From Caldifarciminota bacterium (lineage in GTDB: Bacteria; Hydrothermota; Hydrothermia; B15-G9): DNA of 33,333 nt. Under the pieces are notes generated by a model. That model searched no databases and was not told where the DNA came from. It saw only the letters and a list, made by a program, of their open reading frames with translations. Both the position numbers and the translations under genes were made by a program. The DNA is taken from positions 1 through 33,333 of the forward strand of contig WGAI01000060.1 of NCBI GenBank assembly GCA_015489175.1. Direction: 5' to 3'. Shown here piece by piece: positions 1-7,254 of the stretch (positions are counted from its first letter, which is position 1; each line of letters begins with the position of its first letter).

Positions 1-1479
1 GCAAGGCTCAACGGTGCAAGGGAGACTAACTGGTGGCCGTGGGAATCGGAGGCCTCTAATATCAATGCTACTCCTGAAAACAACATCGCACTGGCATGGA
101 TGAAGGATTCCCCCGGCTACTACATAGGCAGCCATTCGGTTTCTTATGGCTCAGCCTTTTTGAAGCCGGTTCTTCTGGGGATAACGAAAGGAGGACTACC
201 ACCCGCCATCGCCCTGAAGGACGGCAAGGACATCTACAACATGATCATCGGGCACGAGACGACCGACAACGATTCGTCAGACGGCACGACCGACGATTTC
301 CTCGAATATCTGCGCCACGAGTTTGTTGGTTTCGGGAAACCCACATGGATGCCGACAGTTTCAGCGGAGTCATCTCCCGACTACACGGTCAACACCGGCG
401 ATTTCGTGCAGCAGGACCAGCTGCCGAATAATGATAGGGGATATGTGTATGCCGGCACAGGCATAAGGTGGCTTACAGAAGTGACTTTGAGGGTTAATGA
501 GGAGATCGCCCACGAGCCGATGGGTAGTGTGAGTGAAGACTCCATGCCGTTTACATACATCTTTGTTGAGAATGTGGGCGAAGACAGCGGCCTTGTCCGT
601 GCCGATGATGAATGTGCTGTGTTGCCAGCGGTTTTGTCGCCCGGATACGGACTGCCTGAGGAGACGGATTCCATCCAGTTCGCTGATGGAAATCCCGGAG
701 ACCCAGACTATCACCTCTACGATCATCCATGGAATGGCCCAGGCTCATCAGATGCCCATGAGATATTCAAGGCTGACATAAATTCACCGTCGGACCTGAT
801 TATGCTGGTCGCAGCAGGTGTTACCGATGTGGACAACGACGGATACGGGGAGTGGAGAATAAACAACGGATACAGCAAAACTTTTAACATATTCGTTTAC
901 ACGCCAGCTGTGACCGAATCCATCATTGACACTATGGGGCTTGGAGATGACCACTGGTTACAGAGGGTTCAGGTATCCAACGATGATAATTCCGCTTCGG
1001 TCTCGGAGGTAATTGTGAGGGTTCCGCTGACCGATAGTGTTGCTTCGGTGGATTCTATCACGCCATCCGATGTGGTTCACGATGTAGTTGTGACATCCGA
1101 TAGCAAGGGTTACAACATCGAATTTACAATAAGTTCGATTGAGCCTTATGTTACCGACACATTTAGTGTTTACTACACGGTGGCGCCGAGCGAGGTTGAT
1201 GAGCCGATAAGCCCGGCCAATCCGCCGCAACTCACCCGCCTGTCCACCTCCTACGATGGCGAGTTAGCTCATGTTAGATTATCCCTTGCGTCTCAGTCGG
1301 TTGCACGGATTTCGGTGTATGATGTCAGCGGCCGCCTTGTTGCAAAACTGCACGATGGCACATTGGCCTCGGGAAACCACGAATTTTCATGGAGTCCGTC
1401 AAGATCCGGTGTCTATATGGTCATCGCATATCTCGGAGACGGCAAAGAGCTGAAGAATAGAATCGTCGTGTTCAGATAG
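1..1479 (+). CDS. T9SS-sorted secreted protein, 5' end outside window
   Basis: The frame is open from base 1, so the gene begins upstream; 492 codons are visible. The first in-window ATG (100) has no ribosome binding site and lies inside continuous coding sequence, so it is not the start. The last ~80 residues form a T9SS type A sorting domain: a beta-rich stretch with VARISVYDVSGRLVAKL, then SGVYMVIAYLGDG, ending in NRIVVFR. In the family this domain sends a protein through the SprA translocon (encoded at 18999-24494) to the cell surface, where it is cleaved off. The middle part has Asp-rich loops (DVDNDGYGEW) and beta-sandwich-like segments; I do not recognise a catalytic domain. The secretion class is well supported; the function of the mature protein is unknown. 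Confidence 0.8.
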   Translation, partial: ARLNGARETNWWPWESEASNINATPENNIALAWMKDSPGYYIGSHSVSYGSAFLKPVLLGITKGGLPPAIALKDGKDIYNMIIGHETTDNDSSDGTTDDFLEYLRHEFVGFGKPTWMPTVSAESSPDYTVNTGDFVQQDQLPNNDRGYVYAGTGIRWLTEVTLRVNEEIAHEPMGSVSEDSMPFTYIFVENVGEDSGLVRADDECAVLPAVLSPGYGLPEETDSIQFADGNPGDPDYHLYDHPWNGPGSSDAHEIFKADINSPSDLIMLVAAGVTDVDNDGYGEWRINNGYSKTFNIFVYTPAVTESIIDTMGLGDDHWLQRVQVSNDDNSASVSEVIVRVPLTDSVASVDSITPSDVVHDVVVTSDSKGYNIEFTISSIEPYVTDTFSVYYTVAPSEVDEPISPANPPQLTRLSTSYDGELAHVRLSLASQSVARISVYDVSGRLVAKLHDGTLASGNHEFSWSPSRSGVYMVIAYLGDGKELKNRIVVFR

Positions 1480-1481
1480 GC

Positions 1482-2492
1482 CTATCGGGAATAAATTTTG
1501 GCCAATTTTTCCAGTCCCTCCTCGATGGTCTGCGCATCGGGAGGGGCTATTTTTAAACTTTTCATGTAGTTCATGGCATAACCGTCGCCATCTGCAAAAT
1601 ATCCGAGCATGTCGTGGGGAAGCCCGAAAAAGCCGCCGAATAACACGGACAGCGTTTTCGCAGTCGAGATCGATACACGCCTTGATATGTTGTATCTGAT
1701 GGACGATGCGAATATGTCTAAGACATCGTCAGATGGCGTGTTGCTTGTGGAAACAATGTTGTATGTAGCCCCAATCGCATTTGAGTTATCAAACAGCCTG
1801 ATGAACGCAGTATTGAATGTCTCAAAATCGATGAAATTCATACTTCCCTTACCTGAGCCGATGTAATATGGTCCAAAGAAGGCTCTTGAAAGCGAGATAT
1901 ATCTCAAAACATGATGGGCGTAGTTTGTCCATACGCTTTTGTCACGGGTGTAAACCAAAAACGAAGGCCTTATGACCGTAATCGGTAACCTATGGCTTTT
2001 CTTGGAGATTTCTATCTCCGCGAAATATTTGCTCCGTTCATAGTGGTTCCTGAAATCGTTTTCGTGTTCAACGATATCATTCGGATAAACGGCGTTGTTG
2101 AGCCCGGCCACAAAAACGGTTGACATGTAAACCATCTGTCTAAGGCTTTTCATCCTGAGCGCAAAGTTCAGGGCGTTTTTGACAGCCTCGATGTTCTTCA
2201 GGTAGTATGTCGAAAAAGAGGCTCCAAACTCACGAAACTCGTTCAGATACAGGAAGTGCGTGGTCTCTTCCCAAATCCTGAGTGGTTCTTTGAGCCCCAG
2301 AGATACGCCTCTCAAATCGCCAACAAGCAACTCCAGAGGAGGAAGCTTGGGGAGATGCGTTATGGCGGCCTCTACATCTCCTTCCTCTATCAAAAACCAT
2401 ATCTTCTCAATTTCGTGGTGTTTTACCAATTCGTCTATCAGGTCTGCAATGAAGCTGTCGGGTTTGCTAACTATGAAGAGAGCTATTCCCAT
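1482..2492 (-). CDS. Extended SDR-like protein with degenerate NAD(P) glycine loop
   Basis: 336 residues. It resembles the NAD-binding-4 (male-sterility/thioester reductase) branch of extended short-chain dehydrogenases. The evidence is VGDLRGVSLGL (family VVGDL), the strand QMVYMSTVFVAG with the active-site Ser, HYERSKYFAE with the YxxxK pair, and ITVIRPSFLV. The N-terminal Rossmann turn, normally TGATGFLG, reads VSKPDSFI at residues 8-15, so no glycine remains. The usual LAA after beta-4 reads YLNE. The protein may therefore bind no dinucleotide, or bind it differently. The start is supported by a GGAGGTGG site 5-6 bases upstream and a promoter at 2519-2548. It converges on the preceding T9SS cargo gene with a 2-base gap. 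The fold is fairly sure; activity is uncertain. Confidence 0.7.
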   Translation of the reverse strand: MGIALFIVSKPDSFIADLIDELVKHHEIEKIWFLIEEGDVEAAITHLPKLPPLELLVGDLRGVSLGLKEPLRIWEETTHFLYLNEFREFGASFSTYYLKNIEAVKNALNFALRMKSLRQMVYMSTVFVAGLNNAVYPNDIVEHENDFRNHYERSKYFAEIEISKKSHRLPITVIRPSFLVYTRDKSVWTNYAHHVLRYISLSRAFFGPYYIGSGKGSMNFIDFETFNTAFIRLFDNSNAIGATYNIVSTSNTPSDDVLDIFASSIRYNISRRVSISTAKTLSVLFGGFFGLPHDMLGYFADGDGYAMNYMKSLKIAPPDAQTIEEGLEKLAKIYSR

Positions 2493-2518
2493 GTTCCACC
2501 TCCGTCGAAATCGGGCAA

Positions 2519-2548
2519 ATTATGAAGTTTTACCACATTGACAATCAA
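2519..2548 (-). promoter_or_regulatory. Sigma70-type promoter of the SDR-like gene
   Basis: Read on the minus strand, -35 TTGATT (2548-2543) and -10 CATAAT (2524-2519) are 18 bases apart. A start site near 2512 would leave a leader of about 20 bases that contains the GGAGGTGG ribosome binding site. Seen by eye only. Confidence 0.5.
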
Positions 2549-2597
2549 ACCTCGAACTTGCTTTCCCCTTAAGATTAGATGCACTTTGCATTTTTTA

Positions 2598-2606
2598 TGA
2601 TATAAT
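2598..2606 (+). promoter_or_regulatory. Extended -10 promoter, probably leaderless, of the EcfT-like gene
   Basis: TGATATAAT gives a perfect TATAAT at 2601-2606 with the TGn extension. The -35 position (GATGCA) is poor, as is common with extended -10 promoters. The ATG starts 8 bases after the -10 box, at the expected transcription start, and there is no Shine-Dalgarno sequence between them. The message is therefore probably leaderless. Confidence 0.55.
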
Positions 2607-2613
2607 TTTCACC

Positions 2614-3387
2614 ATGAAATTGATACGATACATTGAGGGACAATCATATCTCCACAAAATAAATCCTGTTATAAAAGCTATTGGGGTAATGACGGTCATG
2701 ATCGCTGTTATAACCTCATCGAGCTGGCTTTTCATATTTTTCGTGTTTTTGGTTACTACATTGATGATGCTTGTGGCAGACATAGATGTTTCCATGGTTA
2801 GGGGACTTCTGAAGTGGCTTATTATATTATCGTTGGTCATAATTTTGATGAACTACCTGTTTTATAAGCCTTATGGTTCGGATATAAGCCGATTTTTCTA
2901 TATGTCGCGCGAAGGATTTTATCGGGGGCTGTTCATAAGTTTGCGCATAATAACTGTGGTGTTTCTATCATCGATGTTTGTTTTCACGACTGATCCGACT
3001 GATTTCATAAGCGCTTTGATGCAGAACATTGGGTTATCACCAAGGATAGGTTTTTCAATTCTTGTTGCGTTAAGGACCATCCCGATGTTTGAGCTGGATA
3101 TTGAGCGCATAAAAGCCGCACATAAGGTCAGACGATACAAGCCAGAAGGTAATCTCTGGAACAGATTGAAATTCAGGATCATATCTGTGGGATTGCCCCT
3201 TTTCGTGCTTGCGGTTTTGAGGGCTGAGCGCGCGGCTATCGCCATAGTAGCGAGAGGACTTAGCGACAACAGAAAAAGGACATTTTTGAGAACATGGCGC
3301 GTGGGAATTATGGATTGGATTTTTCTTACCGTTTCTTTTATCCTTTCCATCGTTGGTGTTTTGACTGACATTTTCAAAATAACTTAA
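2614..3387 (+). CDS. Energy-coupling factor transporter transmembrane protein EcfT-like (CbiQ family)
   Basis: 257 residues, the usual EcfT length. EcfT couples a substrate-binding S-component to a pair of ATPases in vitamin and metal-ion importers of the cytoplasmic membrane. Hydrophobic segments lie near residues 20-55, 65-85, 105-125, 190-205 and 230-252. The two coupling helices are ERIKAAHKVRR (164-174) and AIAIVARGLSD (208-218). The second keeps the Ala-Arg-Gly motif that contacts the ATPase; the first has AAH instead of ARG. No EcfA ATPase or S-component lies in the window, so this subunit is solitary or uses shared ATPases from elsewhere. Only 13 bases separate it from the PilT-like gene, so the two are probably transcribed together. 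Family assignment is good; substrate is unknown. Confidence 0.75.
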   Translation: MKLIRYIEGQSYLHKINPVIKAIGVMTVMIAVITSSSWLFIFFVFLVTTLMMLVADIDVSMVRGLLKWLIILSLVIILMNYLFYKPYGSDISRFFYMSREGFYRGLFISLRIITVVFLSSMFVFTTDPTDFISALMQNIGLSPRIGFSILVALRTIPMFELDIERIKAAHKVRRYKPEGNLWNRLKFRIISVGLPLFVLAVLRAERAAIAIVARGLSDNRKRTFLRTWRVGIMDWIFLTVSFILSIVGVLTDIFKIT

Positions 3388-3400
3388 TGGAGGGAAGAAT

Positions 3401-4348
3401 ATGCCTAAATTGCTTGCAGGAGATATACTTGACCGCATGGCCACCGAGAGGATAAGGGAGTTGTGGCTGGTCCCTGGTTCGGTGGCGGTTTACCGGAAGG
3501 AAGGGCAGATTGAGCCCTTTTCACAGGATAGGCTTTTCCCGGATGACATAAGACAAATACTCATGAATTTTCGTTCGAGGGCAGCTCTGCATGCCGGCAC
3601 GGGTATGGGGGAATCGGGCAGTTTCTCATTTGGGGTTAGGGGAGTTGGTAGGTTTCGTGTGAGCTATGTCATGCAAAGGGGGTCTTATGCTGTTTTTGTA
3701 TTTCTGACCGGAGAGAAGCCGCCGCAACTCGACATGCTGGTGAAGGACATGGAGATGATGGCTTCACTTCGCCAGATGATGGCTTCAAGAGAAGGTTTAA
3801 TTCTCGTCACCGGCCCGTTCAATGTGGTCAACTTCGATTTTACAGGTGCAATAGTGGATGAAATCATAGATAACAGGCACAGCGTGGTTTACACCGTTGA
3901 ATCCCCCCTCATGTATACCTTGCGTCACAGGAAATCGGTGGCAATCCAGTGCGAGGTTGGCACGGATGTCCCAACCGTCAGAAAGGGCATAGAAAACGCT
4001 ATCAGCATCGCTGCCGATGTGCTGTATCTCAGCAATATCCCTAATAGCGAAGCACTTGAAACGCTCCTGAAATCCATCGAGGGTGGTCGCTTGATCATAG
4101 CCTCACTGAACGCAGCCGGTGTCGTGCCTGGTCTGGTGGGCATGGAGGCGCTTACCCGTAATCCGAGATATTATCGACAGAAAATCTCCTACGCCATTTT
4201 GGGGGTGTTCTCTCCGAAGATAAGCGACGAAAAATCGATTGTGGAGTGGGTGAAGATATCCGATGAGCTTAGAAACGCCATAATCGAGGGCAATTATGAG
4301 GAGCTGAACAAGCACATCAAGGTTGCGGAGGCTGATTTCACGCTATGA
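3401..4348 (+). CDS. PilT-like protein lacking all ATPase motifs (pseudo-ATPase)
   Basis: 315 residues, shorter than PilT (about 345-370). The PilT fold is clear: VRGVGRFRVSYVMQRGS (79-95), EGLILVTGP (131-139), the Glu of TVESP (165-169) and EVGTDVPTVRKGIENAI (185-201). The nucleotide motifs are gone. Walker A GPTGSGKST is GPFNVVNFD (138-146). The Asp box TIEDP is TVESP. Walker B GEMRD is SNIPN (211-215). The His box GHLVFGTLHT is GRLIIASLNA (229-238). The reading frame is intact and well spaced, so this looks like a maintained non-catalytic paralogue and not a decayed gene. GGAGGGAAGA precedes the ATG. It overlaps the DUF523 gene by 4 bases (ATGA). A structural or regulatory role at the type IV pilus base is inference, helped by the prepilin 1.3 kb away. 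Confidence 0.8.
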   Translation: MPKLLAGDILDRMATERIRELWLVPGSVAVYRKEGQIEPFSQDRLFPDDIRQILMNFRSRAALHAGTGMGESGSFSFGVRGVGRFRVSYVMQRGSYAVFVFLTGEKPPQLDMLVKDMEMMASLRQMMASREGLILVTGPFNVVNFDFTGAIVDEIIDNRHSVVYTVESPLMYTLRHRKSVAIQCEVGTDVPTVRKGIENAISIAADVLYLSNIPNSEALETLLKSIEGGRLIIASLNAAGVVPGLVGMEALTRNPRYYRQKISYAILGVFSPKISDEKSIVEWVKISDELRNAIIEGNYEELNKHIKVAEADFTL

Positions 4349-4806
4349 TAAAGGCAGTAGCGAGTGCCTGCCTTCTTGGGATGAAGACCCGATATGATGG
4401 CGGCACTAACGAGGATCCTGAGATCGTGGAGATGTTCAAGCGGGGCGAGATTATTCCGATATGTCCTGAACAACTTGGTGGTTTGCCTACACCTCGAGAA
4501 CCCTTCGAGTTCGTGGGTGGAGATGGAGAAGCTCTTCTTGAAGGAAGAGCCTATTTGAAGGGTTTAAATACCGGTCGGGACGGTTCTGAAAATTTTCTTC
4601 GCGGGGCGCGTGAAGTTTTGCGTATCGTCAAACTGGCTGGCATAGAAAAGGCCTATCTGAAGGAAGGCAGCCCTTCATGTGGCGTTAACTGGGTTCATAT
4701 TGAGGGTAATTTGGTTAGAGGCTGCGGCGTAACAGCTGCCCTGTTAAAAAGGGCGGGGATTGAGGTTGAGGGGAGGTTGCCGCCGTCGTCCGTTAGAGAA
4801 AAGTAA
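4345..4806 (+). CDS. DUF523 family protein (TudS-like)
   Basis: 153 residues, full length for the family. Family signatures are SACLLGMKTRYDGG (7-20), CPEQLGGLPTPREP (40-53), LKEGSPSCGVN (105-115) and GCGVTAALLKRAGIEV (126-141). Members characterised as thiouracil desulfurases hold a [4Fe-4S] cluster through three cysteines; the natural candidates here are Cys9, Cys40 and Cys112. It starts inside the stop codon of the PilT-like gene (ATGATAA), so translation is coupled. Its 3' end overlaps that of the convergent Cas6-like gene by 14 bases. The family is certain; the substrate in this organism is not known, and no sulfur-transfer gene is adjacent. Confidence 0.85.
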   Translation: MIKAVASACLLGMKTRYDGGTNEDPEIVEMFKRGEIIPICPEQLGGLPTPREPFEFVGGDGEALLEGRAYLKGLNTGRDGSENFLRGAREVLRIVKLAGIEKAYLKEGSPSCGVNWVHIEGNLVRGCGVTAALLKRAGIEVEGRLPPSSVREK

Positions 4807-5563
4807 CCCGCACGCTGCCGTTGCCGAATTTTCTGAAGAGCCCCACGCCGCTGAACTCTATGAGGTGCATTAAGGCGTTGGCCTTTTGGAGCTCCGCCTC
4901 ATCACCCCCATCAAATTCTATTTCCACATTTCCGCCTATCGAGAACACCTTTGTGTTCCGAAAATGAGCTTCTTTCCCCCTAAGTTTGTAGGACTTGATC
5001 TGAAAGTGCTCGACATCCACATCGGGGAGGCTCCTTTCCGAGAAGTATTCCCATAGTTCTTCTGCCAGTCTAAAAACCTCTTTGAGATCGGGGAATCTTC
5101 TTTTGTTTATGCCAATCAGAATAGGCATATCGGATGAGATCTTAATAATTTTTGCCGTGCGGGATGACAGGAAGTCCCTGTAAAGTTTCGACCTCACTGT
5201 GCTGAAAAGTATCAACCTTGCAGGGATCTCCTCGACATCAAATCTGTTGCTGTTTCGGGTTATCTCGCTAACACCCTGGACAATCGCTTCAAAAGATGGT
5301 TCATCGAGCGTGGCGACAAGCATGTCGAACGGCCGTCCTTCATTCAGAGCTCTCTTTTCCGCTCTCTGAAAGCCACCTTCCGGAGCCACGATTCTGATGG
5401 GCAGGTATTCCTCTTCATCCTCTTCCGACTCGATGCTGGAGTAATACACCTCGCTGCCCATCTTTATGATGCTCTTCAGCACCCTATACTGAAACTCTCC
5501 GATAGTTTCAGTAACATCCACTTTCTCTTCAAGCAATACCCTTAAGTTGATTATAGCAGGCAT
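4793..5563 (-). CDS. RAMP-superfamily protein, Cas6-like (orphan)
   Basis: 256 residues from the preferred ATG at 5563. Its layout fits Cas6-type RAMP proteins, which are two ferredoxin-like folds that bind or cut CRISPR repeat RNA. The N-terminal strand IINLRVLLEE and a helix match the first fold. In the middle, RLILFSTVRSKLYRDF is followed by a long helix DLKEVFRLAEELWEYFSE. Near the end come VFSIGGNVEIEFDGGDEA and a glycine loop FSGVGLFRKFGNGSVRV (residues 237-253). A catalytic His cannot be assigned. An upstream TTG at 5602 and an ATG at 5575 are in frame, but a TATAGA -10-like box (5581-5576) lies over that region, so I favour 5563. There is no CRISPR array or other cas gene beyond the Csm5-like neighbour. 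Fold assignment is by motif reading only. Confidence 0.5.
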   Translation of the reverse strand: MPAIINLRVLLEEKVDVTETIGEFQYRVLKSIIKMGSEVYYSSIESEEDEEEYLPIRIVAPEGGFQRAEKRALNEGRPFDMLVATLDEPSFEAIVQGVSEITRNSNRFDVEEIPARLILFSTVRSKLYRDFLSSRTAKIIKISSDMPILIGINKRRFPDLKEVFRLAEELWEYFSERSLPDVDVEHFQIKSYKLRGKEAHFRNTKVFSIGGNVEIEFDGGDEAELQKANALMHLIEFSGVGLFRKFGNGSVRVTFL

Positions 5564-5610
5564 AACATGTTGCATTCTATAACAAAACCCAAAGAATTGC
5601 AAACTTTACA

Positions 5611-5646
5611 GAAATAAAACCCTTTCAAGTTGAAAAAATTTAAGGG
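5611..5646 (-). terminator. Weak terminator-like hairpin after the prepilin gene
   Basis: On the minus strand CCCTT (5646-5642) can pair with AAGGG (5624-5620), with a small TTTCAACTTGAAA palindrome inside, followed by TTTTATTTC. The stem is short, so it may be only a partial terminator between the pilin and the Cas6-like gene. Confidence 0.3.
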
Positions 5647-5648
5647 AC

Positions 5649-6191
5649 TTAAAACGCGCCTTCCCTAACAGTCACTATTTTGGGGATCTCGTCAGTGCAA
5701 TAGAATACGCTGTTGTTCACATTCTCGGGATCAGGAGCGGTGCCATAGCCTCCGTTGGCGTCGAGATCTCCAACGGCAATGATGGTTATATCCTCGAAGT
5801 CAGTGGCCGGAGTGTCATTGCCTTTCTCTTTAGGTATGTTTCCGCCGGATGGTGTGCCTTCAGCCACAAGATAGCTGAAATATACCGAGCCGGCAGGACG
5901 GAACCCAATCCAGTTAAATCCGTCCACATCGGCTCCATGCGAGTCAAAGGGCAAACTTATGGGGCCAGGGACAACTCCGGGTGCCCAACCAGCCACTTTG
6001 TAATAGTTATTTTCTGTGGCAAAAAGCTCTTCGGCTACTCTGATTGCGTGTATGTTGATCTTCGCCTCCGATGTCTTCGCTTTGAGTTGAAACTTTTTGT
6101 ATTGCGGAACGGCTATGGAAGCAAGGATGGAAATGATTGCCACTACGATCATCAATTCGATTAAGGTGAAACCTCTATGCTTCCTCCTCAT
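5649..6191 (-). CDS. Type IV prepilin / pseudopilin
   Basis: 180 residues. It has a class III leader MRRKHRG cut before Phe8, then [19 protein letters not shown] with Glu12 (Glu5 of the mature form) and the hydrophobic N-terminal helix; [16 protein letters not shown] continues the helix. Prepilin peptidase would cleave and methylate it, and an assembly ATPase would polymerise it. The globular part is acidic and ends with [19 protein letters not shown]; only one Cys was noted, so no C-terminal disulfide loop is evident. The start lies 17 bases inside the 3' end of the Csm5-like gene and is preceded by GAAGGTGAT, so the two are translationally coupled. No assembly ATPase, PilC, secretin or prepilin peptidase lies nearby. 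The class is certain; whether it is a major pilin or a pseudopilin is open. Confidence 0.92.
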   Translation of the reverse strand: MRRKHRGFTLIELMIVVAIISILASIAVPQYKKFQLKAKTSEAKINIHAIRVAEELFATENNYYKVAGWAPGVVPGPISLPFDSHGADVDGFNWIGFRPAGSVYFSYLVAEGTPSGGNIPKEKGNDTPATDFEDITIIAVGDLDANGGYGTAPDPENVNNSVFYCTDEIPKIVTVREGAF

Positions 6192-6939
6192 TCATATCAC
6201 CTTCTTCCTTTATTTTGACTTCTACCCATCCAACTGGCAGACTGTTTTCAGATGAGAGGATGATCTTTCGTGGCAATATGTCGAGGTTATATCTGCGAAT
6301 TAACATCTCTCGGACATCTTTCACTTTCCAAAAGAACATGAAATTTCCGCCGAAAGGATTGATTGTCCACCATCCCATCCTCAGCGGCATTTCTTGCTTT
6401 TTGATCCTGTTTATGTAGTCCTCGTAAAAAGTGAAGGCCTGTTCAAGGCCGCTCAACATCTTCATCTCGTTTTTAGCAAGAGCTTCGCTGTATGAATGAG
6501 CGGCTGTGGCTATTTTCTGCATATCACCCCCTTCAATCTCGAACTCCACAACACCATCTATTGCTTCGGTTTCAAAGGCATCGACTTCCGCCGCAGATTC
6601 GGTATCGTAGATGACCACATTCAGCTTTTTGATTATTTCCTCCGGAATGTAAATCCTATCAGGAACCCACAGGCCTGTCAGGATGTCATAACGGTCGATC
6701 ACAATATTAAGTATGTCTGGAACCGCTTTTCTGGACCTGAATCCGCCGCTGAGGTATCTCCTGATGCGCTTTTCCACGAACGAATCCTTGCCCGTGTAGT
6801 AGAAGATGACACTGCTCTGAATAGCCTGTATCACAATCCTTCCCGGCAAATAGGGATTCCCTTTTTTGTCTCGAGGAAATCCGTCCTTCTTAAGCAAAAG
6901 TGGTGTCCATGTCAAAATCTCGGCATGAAGTTTTTTCAT
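6175..6939 (-). CDS. RAMP-superfamily protein, Csm5-like (orphan)
   Basis: 254 residues. The N-terminus has the RAMP pattern of type III CRISPR effector subunits: [13 protein letters not shown] (9-21), then [10 protein letters not shown] (24-33) in the place of the usual D..G..YIPGSSLKG, followed by a helix. The C-terminal part has [13 protein letters not shown] (186-198), similar to the glycine-rich loop of Csm5, then [21 protein letters not shown] (223-243), similar to the family ending with GWVKL. The loop sequences differ enough that RNA binding is uncertain. I chose ATG 6939, since the upstream ATG 6951 lies within the GGAGGG ribosome binding site. The prepilin gene overlaps its 3' end. 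No cas10, other csm genes or repeats are present. The assignment is by motif resemblance, not by alignment. Confidence 0.5.
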   Translation of the reverse strand: MKKLHAEILTWTPLLLKKDGFPRDKKGNPYLPGRIVIQAIQSSVIFYYTGKDSFVEKRIRRYLSGGFRSRKAVPDILNIVIDRYDILTGLWVPDRIYIPEEIIKKLNVVIYDTESAAEVDAFETEAIDGVVEFEIEGGDMQKIATAAHSYSEALAKNEMKMLSGLEQAFTFYEDYINRIKKQEMPLRMGWWTINPFGGNFMFFWKVKDVREMLIRRYNLDILPRKIILSSENSLPVGWVEVKIKEEGDMNEEEA

Positions 6940-6986
6940 TTTTCCCTCCATGGATTAAGTTAACCCGTTATTTGGGGATAATATTC

Positions 6987-7025
6987 CACAATACCGTGTA
7001 TTTCGTCAAGCAAAAGGGTATTGTG
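6987..7025. repeat. Inverted repeat CACAATACC / GGTATTGTG, 21-base spacer
   Basis: Perfect 9-base arms lie at 6987-6995 and 7017-7025. A TTGACG -35-like hexamer pointing at the Csm5-like gene lies inside the spacer (minus strand), with TATTAT about 20 bases further on, a spacing that is longer than ideal. The arms could be paired operator half-sites or a DNA loop site for the minus-strand transcription unit. Confidence 0.5.
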
Positions 7026-7033
7026 TCTTAAAA

Positions 7034-7055
7034 GTTGGTGTAAAGTTGGCGTAAA
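7034..7055. repeat. Tandem 11-base direct repeat (GTTGGTGTAAA / GTTGGCGTAAA)
   Basis: Two adjacent copies, 7034-7044 and 7045-7055, differ at one base. An 11-base period puts both copies on the same face of the helix, which fits a regulator binding site; that role is inferred. Confidence 0.55.
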
Positions 7056-7218
7056 GTATGCCAGAAAACCGCGGCAATATCAAACATGGTAAGAAATTGT
7101 TGATGCTGGGAGCAGTTTGGGCGTTTATCAGAGTCTAATTTGTCTTACTAAAAACCGTAGGCACATTGAGGCACCCGCATGTCACTTGAATTTCATTGTT
7201 TAAGCATGGATGGGCATT

Positions 7219-7254
7219 TTGTGACTGGACAAGTCACAATTTGTCGGGTATCAT
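7219..7254 (+). promoter_or_regulatory. Promoter with palindromic operator over the -35 box
   Basis: -35 TGGACA (7226-7231) and -10 TATCAT (7249-7254) are 17 bases apart. A perfect palindrome TTGTGACT-GGACA-AGTCACAA (7219-7239) covers the -35 hexamer, so a bound repressor would block the polymerase. The half-site TTGTGA resembles Rex (NADH-sensing) operators, but the arms are 9 bases apart and not 8, and it does not fit CRP (6). The predicted start near 7261 gives a 32-base leader with GGAGGT before the ATG at 7293. Confidence 0.65.

Noticed and set aside
2919-3444. Minus-strand open frames opposite the EcfT-like gene
   Set aside because: They lie within a clear EcfT coding region, have no ribosome binding sites and no domain signs.
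5564-5602. TTG or ATG upstream starts of the Cas6-like gene
   Set aside because: No ribosome binding site, and a -10-like TATAGA covers the region; the RAMP first strand begins right after ATG 5563.
7219-7239. CRP/FNR-type binding site
   Set aside because: CRP needs 6 bases between TGTGA and TCACA; here there are 9.
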